Shown here: positions 11,741-24,904 of the stretch, in pieces
Layout: each line of letters opens with the position of its first letter
Numbering within the stretch: the first letter of the stretch is position 1
Source of the DNA: Datisca glomerata
Lineage: Eukaryota; Streptophyta; Magnoliopsida; Cucurbitales; Datiscaceae
Direction: 5' to 3'
DNA length: 64,000 bases
NCBI GenBank assembly: GCA_003255025.1
Contig: QANY01012000.1
Coordinates: forward strand, 806,001-870,000
Program-made: the position numbers and the translations under genes
The notes under the pieces: model-generated
The model's input: the letters and a program-made list of their open reading frames with translations, nothing else
The model's database searches: none
Told to the model about the DNA's origin: nothing

Positions 11741-12286
11741 AACATAGATGAAGAGGAGCTCGAATTGAATAGGGGCTATTGATTCCAGTATAGGGCTCGA
11801 TTGAGACTGAAAGAAGAGAAACATATTACAAGTCAGCTCAAATAATATGCTACCATCATTTATTCCCTCTCTTTACATTGAGTTTAATTGAGGATTTGCC
11901 AATGAAGATCGTCAGAAGAGGTATTTATTCAAGGGGATGAGAGAAAAATTGGAGTCAAAACATGAGTATGGATTCCTTTTTAGCTTCAATTTGAGCGTCT
12001 CCAATTTTACTTTGCTAATAAATATTCTGGAATAGGAGGTTGAATGTGAGAAATCTTGAAATATTTGAGTTGTTTATGGTGTTTATGGAGGTTGAAAAAC
12101 GTAACAAAAATTACATATATGGAAGTTGGGAAAGATGGACGCGGTTTTTATTTTTGTTTTTTTCAGCAGAAAGTTAGTTAAAATGGGCAAAATAGTAAGT
12201 TCAAAAGAAATGAAACTATAAAACTTAATTAGGGTAATTTTTACATATATATGAATTAATAGTCATTGTTGCGTATAATTTAAAAA
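11741..12286. other. Intergenic DNA
   Basis: No coding sequence or repeat recognised. Slightly less AT-rich than its surroundings. Confidence 0.5.
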
Positions 12287-12732
12287 GAGGGTCATCTATT
12301 ACAATTTTCATAGTTTATTTTTAGTAATGTTAATAAATAGTCAACTTTAAAAAAATCATCAAAAATACCCACAAGTAAAAAAAGAACATAAAATAGCCCC
12401 CTGACACGATTTTTGAAAAAAATATGAATTTCACGCGAAGGGAAAGTTCGTGCGCACGCGCACCACTGCACCAATTTTTAATAGTTTATATAATATATAC
12501 AGGACATATTATGTATACATGTGTAATTTTTATAATATATTTTATATATACAATATATATTACATAAACTTTGTGGACAAAAATTTAAAACGTTATTAGC
12601 GTGTGGGTAAAAGATTTTGGCCTGAAATTTTGATTTTTTTTTAAATTTGGGTGGCTATTTTTTATTTTTATTTCATCGTGAGTTGTTTTTTTATTTTTTC
12701 TTAAAAATAGTTTACTCTTCATGTTGGCGCAT
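12287..12732. repeat. Dispersed palindromic family, copy 1
   Basis: A non-coding unit with three parts: an A-rich arm containing AGTAATGTTAATAAATAG, a GC-rich step (GTGCGCACGCGCACC), and a self-complementary core of AGTTTATATAATATATA and TATATTACATAAACT halves, followed by the mirrored step and arm. Similar units are at 16344-16600, 29590-30021 and 30031-30335. The layout suggests a MITE or foldback element. No confident target duplication was found. Confidence 0.65.
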
Positions 12733-14079
12733 TTTATTTTGTCTAGACTTATGAGGCTATTCCCCTATAGTTTAGACTTTGGAGGACTTGGTACGAAGGT
12801 AGACCAGGGTAGGCTAGGAATATGACAGCTTGACCTGGACCATCGTCAAGAGCCAAACACAAAACTTTAGACTATTTTCTACACTCCATAATGCACATTT
12901 CTGAGTCTCGTAATCTAGGAAAAAATGGCATAAATAGGTCACTTTCATAGTAGTAAGTAATTGGTTTAAATAAAATTGAAGTAGATAAATGACTCTTTCT
13001 ATTTAATATAATTTTAAATTTTTATGATCTGTCTACAATATTCTTATCTTAGGCTTCTACTAAGATTTTTTAATTATCTTTTTAAATTTAAATATGGTAA
13101 ATTCTTTAAACATGGGGGGTTGTGATAATTTTTATTTAATTAAATATGAATTTCATATTAAGTGAACGTATTGTTATTATAAATTTATAAATACTATTTA
13201 TACTATGATGAAAGATAAGCAATATATTAATGATCATATAATATATGTTAACATTTATTTAGGATAAGGTATATTATTGTATTAACATTTATTTAAGATG
13301 ATATTAACGTGTATTCAGTTTGTTATATAATATTTAGCATGTTAACGTATAATATGATATTAACGTTTATTCAATAAATGATTACGCTAAAAACACATTA
13401 ACAATCAAATAATATGATATTAACAAATTTTTAGAATGATTTAATATTTTATGAATAGAGTATTAATCAGATAACATTGTATTAACATTTATTTAAGATC
13501 ATAACTACCTTTAATATTTTATAAATATTTATTTAATATAATTATGAACAGTAAAATTTGATGGAAGGGAGACGTAACCTAAGTTTGGGGAATAACATAA
13601 AAAGAAAAAATATAATTAAATTAGAAAATAAAGTTATCCGTAACCTCTATAACTACTCCTACGAATATGAGATAATTGATGTCATTACTATTTAATTTAT
13701 TAATTAAATAATATAAAATTTGAAGATATATTATAAATAAAGATATTTTAGATAACCCACAAACTATTTAAATTACACTAGTTAAAAAAAAACTATTTGT
13801 CTATTACATATTTTTTTGACTAATTAATAACTTGACTCTTAAAAAATGGTTTATCTATTAGGATTTCTGCGTAATCTAACCTACAGAGTAACCCAGCATG
13901 ATACTACCCACATAAAAGCAAACTAAAGGTGTAGTATAAGTAAGAAGAGTTGCAACCTGTAAGAATAATCATTTTTGAGTTAGAGAGTTAGGTAAATGGT
14001 TGGCAGTAAAAAATTGATAAAAATGATTGAAAAATGTGGTCAGAGCCCGCAATATTCAAATCTAGCCTAATGATTCTGA
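12733..14079. other. AT-rich intergenic DNA with an iterated motif
   Basis: No gene seen. Between about 13240 and 13510 the word TATTAACATTTATTTAAGAT or close variants occur several times. This may be a decayed short tandem array. Confidence 0.5.
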
Positions 14080-14226
14080 TTTATCTTTCTTCTTAAAATC
14101 AAAATACCGTTTATTTTTAATCAAGCGGGCACTACTGATGAAAATAAAAAATATATATATTTTTATTTATTTTTCTTCTTAAAATCAAAATATCATTTAT
14201 TTTTTAATCAAAAGAACACTATTGAC
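14080..14226 (+). repeat. Short direct duplication (~62 bp, two copies)
   Basis: 14080-14142 and 14164-14226 share CTTCTTAAAATCAAAATA and TTTTTAATCAA and end CACTACTGATG / CACTATTGACAG. Local duplication with no coding content. Confidence 0.7.
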
Positions 14227-16343
14227 AGTAATATTATCACGTCAATCTTTATAATTTCACTTCCCGAACAATATAATATATCTTGTCAATTCAAGTGCAT
14301 ATCAACTTAATTAACAAATGTGGATGACTGTGGAATTGAGCTGACAAGTTAAGTAAGCTAACAAGACCCTAAATTAGGTACTTGTTAAACAAACAAGATT
14401 CATGTGTACAGTGCCGTAAGCAAAGTATAATAGAAGAAGTTTAAAGTATGATGTTCACTTAAAAAAATCAATAGCATACGTACTAATAAAAGATCAGGAT
14501 ATAAAAACGTTTAATTTCAATTTAGTCCTTAAACTCTATACTAATTTTTCATCTAGTCTCTATACTTTACAATTGTCTTACTCTAATTTTTGCTCCAATA
14601 TAATTAATTATCTTATCCATTTTAATTGATTACACTAACAACCTGACAACTAACAAAATGTTTGTACATTAGTACTACGACTCTACTATTTGTCTCATTT
14701 TTTGTAAAATTAAAGGCAATTGATCAATTTTTAAAAAGGAATCTTCTTAAAGCGTTGAAAAAAAAACGCGTGTTGTATAAAACTTAATTACCACTTTTAC
14801 ATATATTTTAAATGAATTAAAAAATAAATGGACAAAAAGATTAAACTGAAATAAAGTAAATATTAAAAAAATGACAAATTGAAATGAAGTGAATAATATT
14901 AAGATGAAGAAGTTAGGTTGTCGCAATTGGTTAAACACCACACTCATACTTTAGAGGTCGTAACGAGTTATATTCAATCATTCTCTTAGCATTTATAATG
15001 TAATGTAATTTTGACAAAAACAAAAGAGTATTAAGATGAAAAGTCTTTTTTACTTAAAATTATAAAATAACATTTTTTATTTCAAAACAATTTTGTTAAG
15101 GTTATAATTTTAAGATGAATTAGAGATAATAGGACTTCGAACACACGACGTTTCAATTATCTATGTTATGCTAATTCATATCGTCATTACGAGAATATAC
15201 TTGAAATAATCAAGGTTTAACAAAAATCAAAATAATAAATTAGTGAATTTTTTTGTTAATTTTCACTATAAAGAAAGTCAAAATTAGTTAAAGAAGTATG
15301 TTTCCAAATACTTCTAATATTCAATACCAATATATATATTTTTGACAAAAAAATAGCAATATATATTCAAAATTAATTTCCAGAAAAAAAACACCAAAGA
15401 ATTACACCTGTTCCCTTTGTTACGATGATCTCACTATCTAATAAGCACAAAGCAGACACGGTGCGTGCAAGCCGGTCTCTCAGCTCAGACTACAATTCTA
15501 CTAACAAAATGAGCCGCGTACTACTGGTTATCATAAATGGCAATAAAATAAATTAAAAACCAAGATTGACTAAGAAGTTTTTGGAAAAAGAAAAGAGAGA
15601 AAAAATTGACCATGACCAAGTACAGTCTCTATTACTGCTGCTTTAGAAAGTTTGTACTTTCTTGTATACATACCATTTCATACATGACCATTTGACAACT
15701 CTCATCAAGAAATTAATTTTGGTAGATATTTCAAAATTCAGTCCCGCTATCATCTCTTATAATTATATTGTAATCATTTTTAATTAAATTATCATATTTA
15801 TTTAGAGTAATTCTTAAATTAAGTTACGATTCTAATTTGCATGCAATTATAGTTTATAATTTTTTGAAACAATTGAATTGCAGCAAAAAAAGAAAGCAAT
15901 CCTAATGTACAATACAATTATATTTATAATAATAAAAAATTATTTTCATATGAAATAAATCAAAAGCCACTTTTTCTCTCACTTTCTCTCCCTTTATTAA
16001 TTTAATTAAATTAACTCTATTAAAATTTGATTTAGCATATTTAATTTATTTAAATATCATTAAAAATAATTAAAATTAATGTTAAACCCTCACGTGAAAA
16101 TATTTTTTCATTATCTCTCCTATTTTATTAATTTAATTAAAATTGACCTTTTTAAATCTAATCTATCATTTAAATTTGTTGTATTTATAAATACAAAAAA
16201 GTAATTAAAATTAATTTTAATTGTACGTCAATTTTTTTACGTAATAATGATTAAAATGACATTTAAGTAATTTCTAGTTATTTACACAAATTTACAATAA
16301 AAAGAACATTTATCAAATATAGCCACTTCAAGAAAAAAAAAAG
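14227..16343. other. AT-rich intergenic DNA
   Basis: No gene or RNA recognised. A loose direct repeat built on TTTATTAATTTAATTAAA and AATTAAAATTAAT occurs twice (about 15990-16085 and 16115-16230). Confidence 0.5.
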
Positions 16344-16600
16344 CTATGGATGAAAGAAAAATAAAAAATACACCCTCAAATGTAAAAAAAAACAAATTTC
16401 GACGCCAAAAAACAGACCTCCGCGCCTCCAGTGAAATTAAGTGTAATGTTCAGAAAGTTTATATAATATATATAAAATATTTCTATAGTATATTTTATAT
16501 ATACAATATATATTATATAAACTTTTGACGAGTGAAGAAGTTTATTCCGGATGGCGCTGAAATTTTTTCTCACGTATTTTTTTTTATTTTAGGGCACGTN
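16344..16600. repeat. Dispersed palindromic family, copy 2, ending at an N and an (AT)n run
   Basis: Shows the GC-rich step (GACCTCCGCGCCTCC) and the palindromic core (AGTTTATATAATATATA ... TATTATATAAACT). The single N at 16600 is followed by about nine AT dinucleotides, so the right end may be compressed or mis-assembled. Confidence 0.6.
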
Positions 16601-16619
16601 ATATATATATATATATAAT

Positions 16620-17580
16620 TAATTTGTTTACTTTCTACATATCCTTAGTTTTATTTTTATGTCCACATGCATAACGCGAATTTGAAAAGTTAAATTTTCT
16701 TGTCGAAGTTGAATTATGTGAAGACATCACAAAAGCAAACCATCCAAACTTTGTTAACATTTGTTGAACAAATAATTTGTCTCATAATTTTTCACATCTA
16801 ATTTTTAATGATTGTAATGGTAAATTTGTTTGTCGTAGAGAGAAATTATTGTAAAAAATGTTTCTCCCCTTTAGCTCCATTTATATCTCTATAGATTTTT
16901 CTGTGTATATATATAATCCATGTGACTCATGACTAAGGATGAGTTTGAGATTGCTTCATCTAAAAGAACTTTAATGTATTAAAAATGCTACTTCAAATCA
17001 CATGTAATTGATAAACGTTATTGTTTGAAACATATTTAGTTATGCAGAAACACTTCTATAAGAAATACACGCTCTAGTATTTTCTAAATGCTTCTATATG
17101 AACATGAATATGCTTTAAAATATTTACAGATGCTTCTTTGATAATAACTAATTTGTTTACTTTCAACGTATCATTAGTTTTATTTGTATGTCCACATGTA
17201 TAATGTGAATTTGAAAAGTTAATTTTTCTTGTCGAAGTTGAATTATGTGAAGACATCACAAAAGCAAACCATCCAAACTTTGTTAACATTTGTTAAAAAA
17301 TAATTTAGCTTAATTTGTTTCTTAGCCCATTTATATCTCTATAGATTTTTGTGTGTATATATATAAGCCATGTGACTCATGACTAAGGGTTAGTTTGAGA
17401 GTGCTTCTTCTAAAAGTGTTTATGTATTTAAAATGCTATTTCAAATCATATGTAATTGATAAACGTTATTGTTTGAAACATATTTAGATATGTAGAAGCA
17501 CTTCTATATGAAATACATGCTCTAATATTTTCTAAATGTTTTTATATGCGTATGAATATATTTAAAATATAAACTAAGAT
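16620..17580 (+). repeat. Tandem direct duplication, 529-bp offset
   Basis: 16620-17148 and 17149-17580 are two copies of one unit. Shared words include CTTGTCGAAGTTGAATTATG and ATGTGACTCATGACTAAGG. The second copy lacks about 95 bases present in the first (roughly 16770-16865). Frames across it are not conserved between copies, so it is not a gene. Confidence 0.85.
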
Positions 17581-18227
17581 ATTGTTATTTTAATGTATAA
17601 TAGTATTTTTTGTCATAGATACTAACAAACACACCCTACTATTTAAGTCATTTGATATTACTTATATTGTTTAAGAAACGATTTTCAACAAAAAGTGGAA
17701 ATTTACGTGTAAAAATTTACAATCATATGTTGCGTGATTTGGTTGTTTTGGTAAGTTTCCAAGGAGAAGGTATAAGGTGGTTGTGGTTTGTTTGCTAAGT
17801 TCATCCTAATTTTTTGACATTTGGGAATTATTGAGAGACTTTTGTTTTAATTTGTAATATTTATTCCATCCTAATATACACCATTTATGGGTGAATACGT
17901 CATGGAATAACACATTTTTGTTATCTAGAAGTGGGTCAAAGGAAGGTCTAGAATTCTTAGACTAATTAAGAAGACTAATTAGCCATCACCACATTTATTT
18001 TCCCTTAATGTTAATCATTTGTGCCTCAAAAGATTTGAGTGACAAAGTTGTATTTGGATTAGAGATATTCAAGAAACGGAAAGGAGTAAGAGAAAATTAA
18101 AAGAAAGTGTCAAAATAAAATTATATTTACTATTTTTTCTCCATATTTTGAATCAAACTAAACAACGCAGAGTTAATGAAAGTAACGAAGGTGAAGTAAT
18201 AAAAAGTTTCATATTAAAAAAATAGAA

Positions 18228-18621
18228 AAATTACACTTTACCTTCTAAAATTATCACTAGTAGACACTTTAAACTCTAAATTTTAAAACGTTACAGTTTA
18301 AGTTTTAAACTATATGAAACTCACAGTTTTAACTCTAGATGTAACTTTGTCTACTACAAGTTAGTATTTTAACAAAATGACATCATTTTTTCTTATATGA
18401 GATAACATCGCTCTTGATTAGTTATCTTTATTAGATAAAACGACGTCATTTCAGATAAAAAAATGACGTCGCTATGTTAAAAAACTACAGTGCAGTAGAA
18501 GATGTTACGTTTAGGATTAAAATTATGAGTTTTAGATACTTTAAGGTTTAAACTCTGACGTTTTAAAGTTTAAGGTTTAAAGTATTTATTAGTGATAGTT
18601 TAAAGAGGTAAAATATAATTT
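18228..18621. repeat. Foldback element (almost fully self-complementary)
   Basis: The outer arms 18228-18361 and 18486-18621 are imperfect reverse complements. ATTACACTTTACCTTC on the left faces GAGGTAAAATATAATTT on the right, and GTTACAGTTTAAG faces its counterpart. The middle is also partly complementary and carries TGACGTC words. The shape fits a MITE with long terminal inverted repeats, perhaps Mutator-related. No clear target duplication was identified. Confidence 0.75.
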
Positions 18622-20560
18622 CCTTTAAAAAAAATTCATATGATAAAGAAATCAAACAACAAGACTAAAATTTATAAAAAAAAATTGAAAAATTAATAGA
18701 TCAAATTATTTATAAAGATAATATTATATTTTTACATCTAAACTAATTTATATTATAACAGATGAATTTATTCATCAATTTTCAAAGTAAACGGATATTT
18801 GTATTTAAACAAACTAGTTTAATGAAGTGCTCGGGTGTCGGGTCTGATTTCTAAATTTATTTTTACGGTATAAAGATGGGTATAGTAAGTTGGTAAATTT
18901 TAATTATGATTATCTTTCTCAAGAAAAAGTTTAATTAAATTTAAGAATTTATTTTTATTTATGTCATTAAAGCTTGTTTTCCAAAGGGAATGGATGGGTG
19001 ATTCAGTCGTTGTAAGACTTGCGTGTTGACATTGTCGTTTTTTAACTATCCACCTGAAATTCCAATAATGCCCATTGACTTTAATTAGGTGATGATACTG
19101 ACATATGGGCCCATATACCTACTCCCTCTTTGACAAATTTGCCCTTAATTTTTGGGACACCTTCTATGGCAAAGAAGCTTCTTTCACAGCACATTCTGTT
19201 GTACAAATTAAATGGTAAAATCTTATTATGGAAGTTGATTCAAATGATTTAATTTCTGTATACTTATTTATTTTTTAAGTGAACGAGTTTGAATTATTTT
19301 AATTTCACATATTTTTAGTCTTAAAGGATATCAATTTTTTGTCAAAGCTTAAAAGAAATAATTAACATCAATTATTGTAGCAAACAATTTATTTAATTTG
19401 TTTAATTATGTTGTTAAAAACAGGAATAAACATGATTATAACTCATAAGCAGGATGTTTGAGGGCCCCCCAACAACCATAACATGGGTCCCCCCTTGTAA
19501 TATCCTGAGTCACAGATTGTACGTGTAGAAATCCTCAAGTCTGCTGAATATTTTTTTAAAGTCAGCAGGTCTAACGGCTCTGATCAGTTGCTATTTTATA
19601 AACATTAATATAACTAAGGGCATTTTAGTCATTTAGAAGTTATGTGCGTCTCCTCTGTCATTTAGCCAAAACTTCTAGAACTTACAAACGATATTGCGAG
19701 AACACCAACCTTATTCGGACGACTCTAAAGTTAGTAGATTGCAGTTGACGATTTTGCCCTCTAACGAAATCACAAATGAAATAGCTTTTTGATGTTTCCA
19801 GTTTTGAGACTGACGAATTATGCCTTACGATAAGTTTGATCACTGTCAAAAGTAACTTTAATCTAACATCGATATAAATTAAATAATATAAAAATGAAAT
19901 ATTTCAAAGCATGACACACCTTGAATACGAGGTCAGAAATTATAGAGGAGCAGGATCCGACATAGAAGCGATGACTACAATAAGAATGAAATATTTCAAA
20001 ACATCACTTATGAAAGAATTTGAGCCAATTGTGTTGGTTTTACTATTATCCACTAGCGGTCACTTTTTTGTAATTTCATGCCACTTGTCCATAAAGAAGA
20101 AGAAATATAAAAGTAATATTTTTTCTTTAATATCTAAATAAAAAATAAAAATCCTGAAAAAAAGAAAATTTGAGGAGGGTAGTCATGTAAATTGAATATA
20201 AAACAACTATCTAGAATATGGGTCATAATCCATATAATTAAGATTAAAATAAACACAAAAATTATACACCCAAAATGATGTAAAATGTGGTAGGAAGAAT
20301 TCCATTTATTTTTACAAAAAGAAAAAAGAAAAAAAAGGAAAGTGAGAGAAGATTCCAACAAGGTTGATAGGAAAAGAGTTGCAAAAAGACAGAAATTGCA
20401 ATCCTCTCTTCTCTCTCTCTCCAACTACAAGGTCTTGTGTCTTTTTTGGAGAGCAGTTGGTAAATTAAATATTACACTTTTAGCCTCTTTCGTAAAACAA
20501 AAGTCTCCCAATCCATTGCCATTCCCACCATATCCTATTCTTCCATTCCAACCTCTCTAA
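18622..20560. other. Intergenic DNA upstream of the kinase gene
   Basis: No coding sequence supported. It includes a CCCCCC/GGGCCC-containing patch near 19460-19500 and a CT-rich run (20402-20424) of the kind seen near plant promoters. Enhancers cannot be recognised by eye. Confidence 0.5.
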
Positions 20561-20721
20561 TTTATATATATATACTCAAAACTCATCCCTTTCATTCAAA
20601 TCCATTTCAAAGACTCTCTCCCACACCCATCATAAAAAATCAACAGCTTTTCATTCAAGAAAATATCAACCAAATTACGTTGAAAAAGAAAAGAGAATTT
20701 TATTTTTTTTTAAAAATTCAG
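20561..20721 (+). promoter_or_regulatory. Core promoter and 5' UTR of the kinase gene
   Basis: TTTATATATATATAC (20561-20575) is a good TATA box about 150 bases before the start codon, so transcription probably begins near 20595-20605. The leader is rich in C, T and A and has no upstream ATG between the TATA box and 20722. Confidence 0.6.
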
Positions 20722-22750
20722 ATGAAGATATCATGGAGATCCTTGTTACCATGTTGTAAAGGGGAATGCAATAACAAGAAGAAGAAAGTGGTATCAAAGC
20801 AGAGTTCATTCCCAAGGCTATCTCAATTGGATTTGAGTGCACCAAGCTCTACTCTTTCAGAAGACATATCTTTGTCTCTTGCTGGATTTGATATTCATAT
20901 GTTTTCATTGGCTGAGCTTAAGGTGATCACTCAGAGCTTTTCATCAAGCAATTTCCTTGGGGAAGGCGGGTTTGGCCCTGTTCACAAGGGTTTCATTGAT
21001 GACAAGATTAAGCCTGGTTTGAAAGCTCAGCCTGTTGCTGTTAAGCTCTTGGACTTAGATGGTACTCAAGGCCATCGAGAGTGGATGGTGCGTATATATA
21101 TCTCGATTCTATTCGATTTCAAGCCTTTTCTTTTAGTTTTGATGATTGATTTTTTTTTAATTATGTTTTGGTAATTTGAAATGGACAGACAGAAGTGATA
21201 TTACTTGGGCAATTGAGGCATCATCACCTTGTGAAGCTGATAGGATATTGTTGTGAGGATGAACATAGGGTATTGGTGTATGAATATATGCCTAGAGGAA
21301 GCTTAGAAAATCAACTCTTTAGAAGTATGTTCTTTATACATAACTTTTTTTTTTGTTGGGGGAGAATTTTTTTAATTGAATTTTGTAATTAATATGTTTA
21401 TTTGTTGTGCAGGATATTCTGCGTCATTGCCATGGTTGACAAGAATGAAAATAGCTCTTGGAGCTGCAAAGGGATTAGCTTTTCTTCACGAAGCAGAGAA
21501 ACCTGTCATCTATCGTGATTTTAAAGCCTCCAACATTTTGTTAGATTCTGTAAGTTTCACTTCTTTATTAATTACGTTTCTGTGTAAGCTTTTCCAATTT
21601 TTTTTATGACTTAATCTATGATATTTTTCTGAATTTGATTTTAATTTTTGCTCTCTCCAGGATTTCACTGCGAAACTCTCAGATTTTGGGTTAGCAAAAG
21701 ATGGGCCAGAAGGAGATGACACCCACGTCTCCACCAGAGTCATGGGCACACACGGCTACGCCGCCCCCGAATACGTCATGACCGGTAATTTAACATCACC
21801 CTCCAACGTAATAGTTTCCATTTTATTCTATTAAATTATCAGTCATCTCAAAATTTTTAAAATAAATTTATATTTTTAAATGAATTCTTTTACAATTACC
21901 CTCACGCTAAAGACTGAATTTTTTTTAATCAACCTAAATGCGGATAGATATTATTGATGTTTGAGTTTAAACTTGGTATCTCATGCTCATGTTGAAGTCG
22001 TTGCATACCGGGTTAAGGAATTTTTAAGACTCTCCTTATGTGAAGTCCTAATATTTGTTTAATGAGTGTAACATGTGGACAATTAATTTTAAATAGGAAG
22101 GATAAGTGTTCATGCAAAAGTTTAAAATTAGGATCTCCCACTGTAGTAGCATGTTAAATTAAGCCGTTGATTTAATACGAACTTATATATTTAAATTATA
22201 AATTTCAGGTCATTTGACAGCAAAAAGTGACGTGTACAGTTTCGGAGTAGTACTACTTGAGCTAATAACGGGGAGAAGATCGGTAGACAAGAGCAGACCA
22301 CACAGAGAACAAAATCTAGTAGAATGGGCAAGGCCAATGCTGAATGACCCACGCAAGCTCTCACGAATAATCGATCCAAAACTAGAAGGCCAATACTCAG
22401 AACTAGGCGCACGCAAAGCAGCTGCATTGGCTTACCAATGCTTAAGCCATCGACCCAAAAACCGACCCAACATGAGCATTGTGGTCAAGACACTGGAGCC
22501 ACTCAAAGACCTTGATGACATCCCTATTGGTACTTTTGTTTACACTGTTTCTCCTTCTGAAGTTGAGCAATCGCCCAAACGGCCAGTTGTGAAGCCAAAT
22601 GAAGGTCAGAAGGAAAATGGTCAGAACAATAAGTACCAAAGAAGGTATCCTAAATCACCCATTCATCACTCTGAAACTGCTTTAGGTAACCATAAGTATA
22701 GAAATGGAGTAGTCCACTCTCCATTGCACAATAGAGGAAGGGGAGCTTAG
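20722..22750 (+). CDS. Receptor-like cytoplasmic kinase VII, RIPK/PBL14-like, five exons
   Basis: Exons 20722-21087, 21189-21324, 21413-21549, 21661-21784 and 22209-22750, all with GT-AG introns and matching phases, give 434 residues. The kinase domain has GEGGFG (80-85), VAVK Lys108, Glu124, YRDFKASN (201-208, YRD in place of HRD, usual in RLCK-VII), DFG (221-223) and APE (248-250). No signal peptide or membrane segment. The N-terminus ([12 protein letters not shown]) lacks the MG start for myristoylation, but Cys11-Cys12 could be palmitoylated. The tail after about 345 is basic and low-complexity. Family members act under pattern-recognition and NLR immune receptors, and RIPK phosphorylates RIN4 in Arabidopsis. 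This role is inferred from similarity. The ATG at 20722 is chosen because the longer frame upstream has only a TTG. It appears intact. Confidence 0.93.
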
Positions 22751-24904
22751 AATTTTTTATTTATTAAAAAAAGTGTAAATTCAGATGTAGATAGATAGAA
22801 ATTCGTTATACTTTATCTTCAATTTGTAATTTTTCTTTGCGATAGAGTGGAGGATTTTTTTATTAAGAGGCAGGTTTATTTGTTTATTTATTGACATTAT
22901 TATTTTAGTGTCAACTAGAGAAAAAAATGTTAATTATAATTGTTATTATATATTATATAGTTAGTGAAGAAAGGACGACCAATTCAAAGGAACTGACCAT
23001 CAAAATATTATATCTTAATTAAGACCATATTTTAAACATTGTCAAAATATACAGCTAATTTGTTTGAAAAAAATTAACGCGTAGGCTCTATTAGTCACAA
23101 CCACCATATAAAGGTTAAAGTCACATAACTTATGATTTTATAATATACGTCGCTTTAAAAGTAAAATGAGGAGGAAAAATAATAAGGACCGTCCTTCCAT
23201 TAAACATGAAGAGATTTTGTTGAATTAGGACCGTCCGTTCAGAAAACAGTCAACCCAAAGAAGACATGATTTTAAAAAATAACATAGCATCAATTTTTTT
23301 TCATTCTCAATAGATTTAAGTCAACGACTCAGATCTGTCAAATAAAACCCCTCATGTTGGATTATAATAAGTCCGAATCATTTTCTACGGTATTAAGTCC
23401 CTAAATCATCTTTTTTAAAAACGCTAGGCTCAAGTTACATACGTTGCACATGTTTTTTTTAATTAATATCAATGTCATCCATAAATTAAAGTCTGAATGG
23501 TTATAATATAATCATAATCAAAGACAAAAAATAGTAGATAAAAAAAATATTATTGTATGAAATTTTTGTATAAAATATTCTCTGTCCAATTTATTTTTTC
23601 AATCATCTGTAGTACACAAAGAACAATTTGAAAATTTGAACCAAGATAATGTAAGACACGATGTAGAAACACGTGAATGCAAGAGTTATCACGTGAATGA
23701 ATATTATATTTTAAAAATATATTATAACAATTATTTTTCAATTGACACACATTTATTTGGTGACAAATAGAAATGCCATGTATGTACTTTTTAAAGATAT
23801 TTTAGGATTAGTAAAAATGACTCAACAAACTTATATAAAAAAGTATCTCCTCTACTTCTACCTTTTAATATACTAGTTATTAATATGTGTATTGCACATA
23901 GTTTTGTAATAATTTTGTGAGATACATATTTAATTCAAATACTCTAACAATATTGTGAGATGTATTACAACTTATACTTTGCTCCTCCAATTATTAAAAC
24001 ACGATTTTAATGATATTTTTTGTAATAAATTAATAAAAATTATTTTAATGAACCGTCACACTATTAATAATTTTATCGATAAAATAAATTTAAGAAGTTT
24101 AACCAGTTGTCATTTATTTTTATCCGTTCCGGCCATTCCATTTCAATTTTTCTACCTTGACTTTACAAATCACTTCATTTGGGATACCTCATGATTTATT
24201 TATAGCGACATGACAGTTTTTCTCAAAACATGATGACTACAAAGAAAATATATAAAATGTCTGCAAATAGCCAATCATAAAACTAAATAATAGCTAAGCA
24301 AGGTGCATAAACCATGCCTAGGAAGGGTTTAAATATAGTTGATTAATTAATTAGGCCATTGATGGTCATCATAATAAATCATAAATCGGCTGAATGTAGT
24401 TGTAATACAATAGCAAGTGCTCGCCTATGATCTATAACATATATAAAGTATCAAAATTAAATAAACATTTTAAACATTTTTGGGCCAAGAGCACAGCTCT
24501 TGTGAACAATGGGTTGTCGATCGGATGTATTTTCTTATTTTGAAAAGAAAACCGTTGTTTGTCCCCAGAGATACCATCAAATCCCCTGTTTTGGGCTGCG
24601 TTCTATATATTTTTTTGTTGGTCAGCTGAAAATGAAAAGATAAATAATATATGTTTACATGTATAAGAGATTGTTAGACAATTATGCAAGGGGGGTTTTT
24701 TAGATGCACGACCACCTTGATTGGAATAAGTCGTATGTTTAGTTGCATTATTCTTCTTCCATATAGGATTAAGAAATTTAACTCAAATGGCTTCAGTCAT
24801 AGAATGTGACTGTTTTTTAAACTAGTACAATATGCATATAAAATATACTATCGAGTACTGCCACTGCTTGTAGATCGTAGACAAACACGAAAAAAAAGAT
24901 CGTA
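22751..24904. other. 3' flank of the kinase gene and AT-rich intergenic DNA
   Basis: The 3' UTR probably ends within a few hundred bases of the stop, but no convincing polyadenylation signal could be singled out. No other gene was seen. Frames near 23550 and 23955 are low-complexity. Confidence 0.5.

Noticed and set aside
20134..20424. 96-codon minus-strand frame upstream of the kinase
   Set aside because: Low-complexity Leu/Phe-rich product of AG-rich promoter sequence. No domain or conservation clue.
20680..20721. Extended N-terminus of the kinase (extra residues before MKISW)
   Set aside because: The extension begins at a TTG, is Lys/Phe-rich from the A/T-rich leader, and has no ATG. The first ATG is at 20722 and gives the usual family start.
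22191..22639. Minus-strand frames opposite the last kinase exon
   Set aside because: Shadows of a well-supported exon. They share no features of independent genes.
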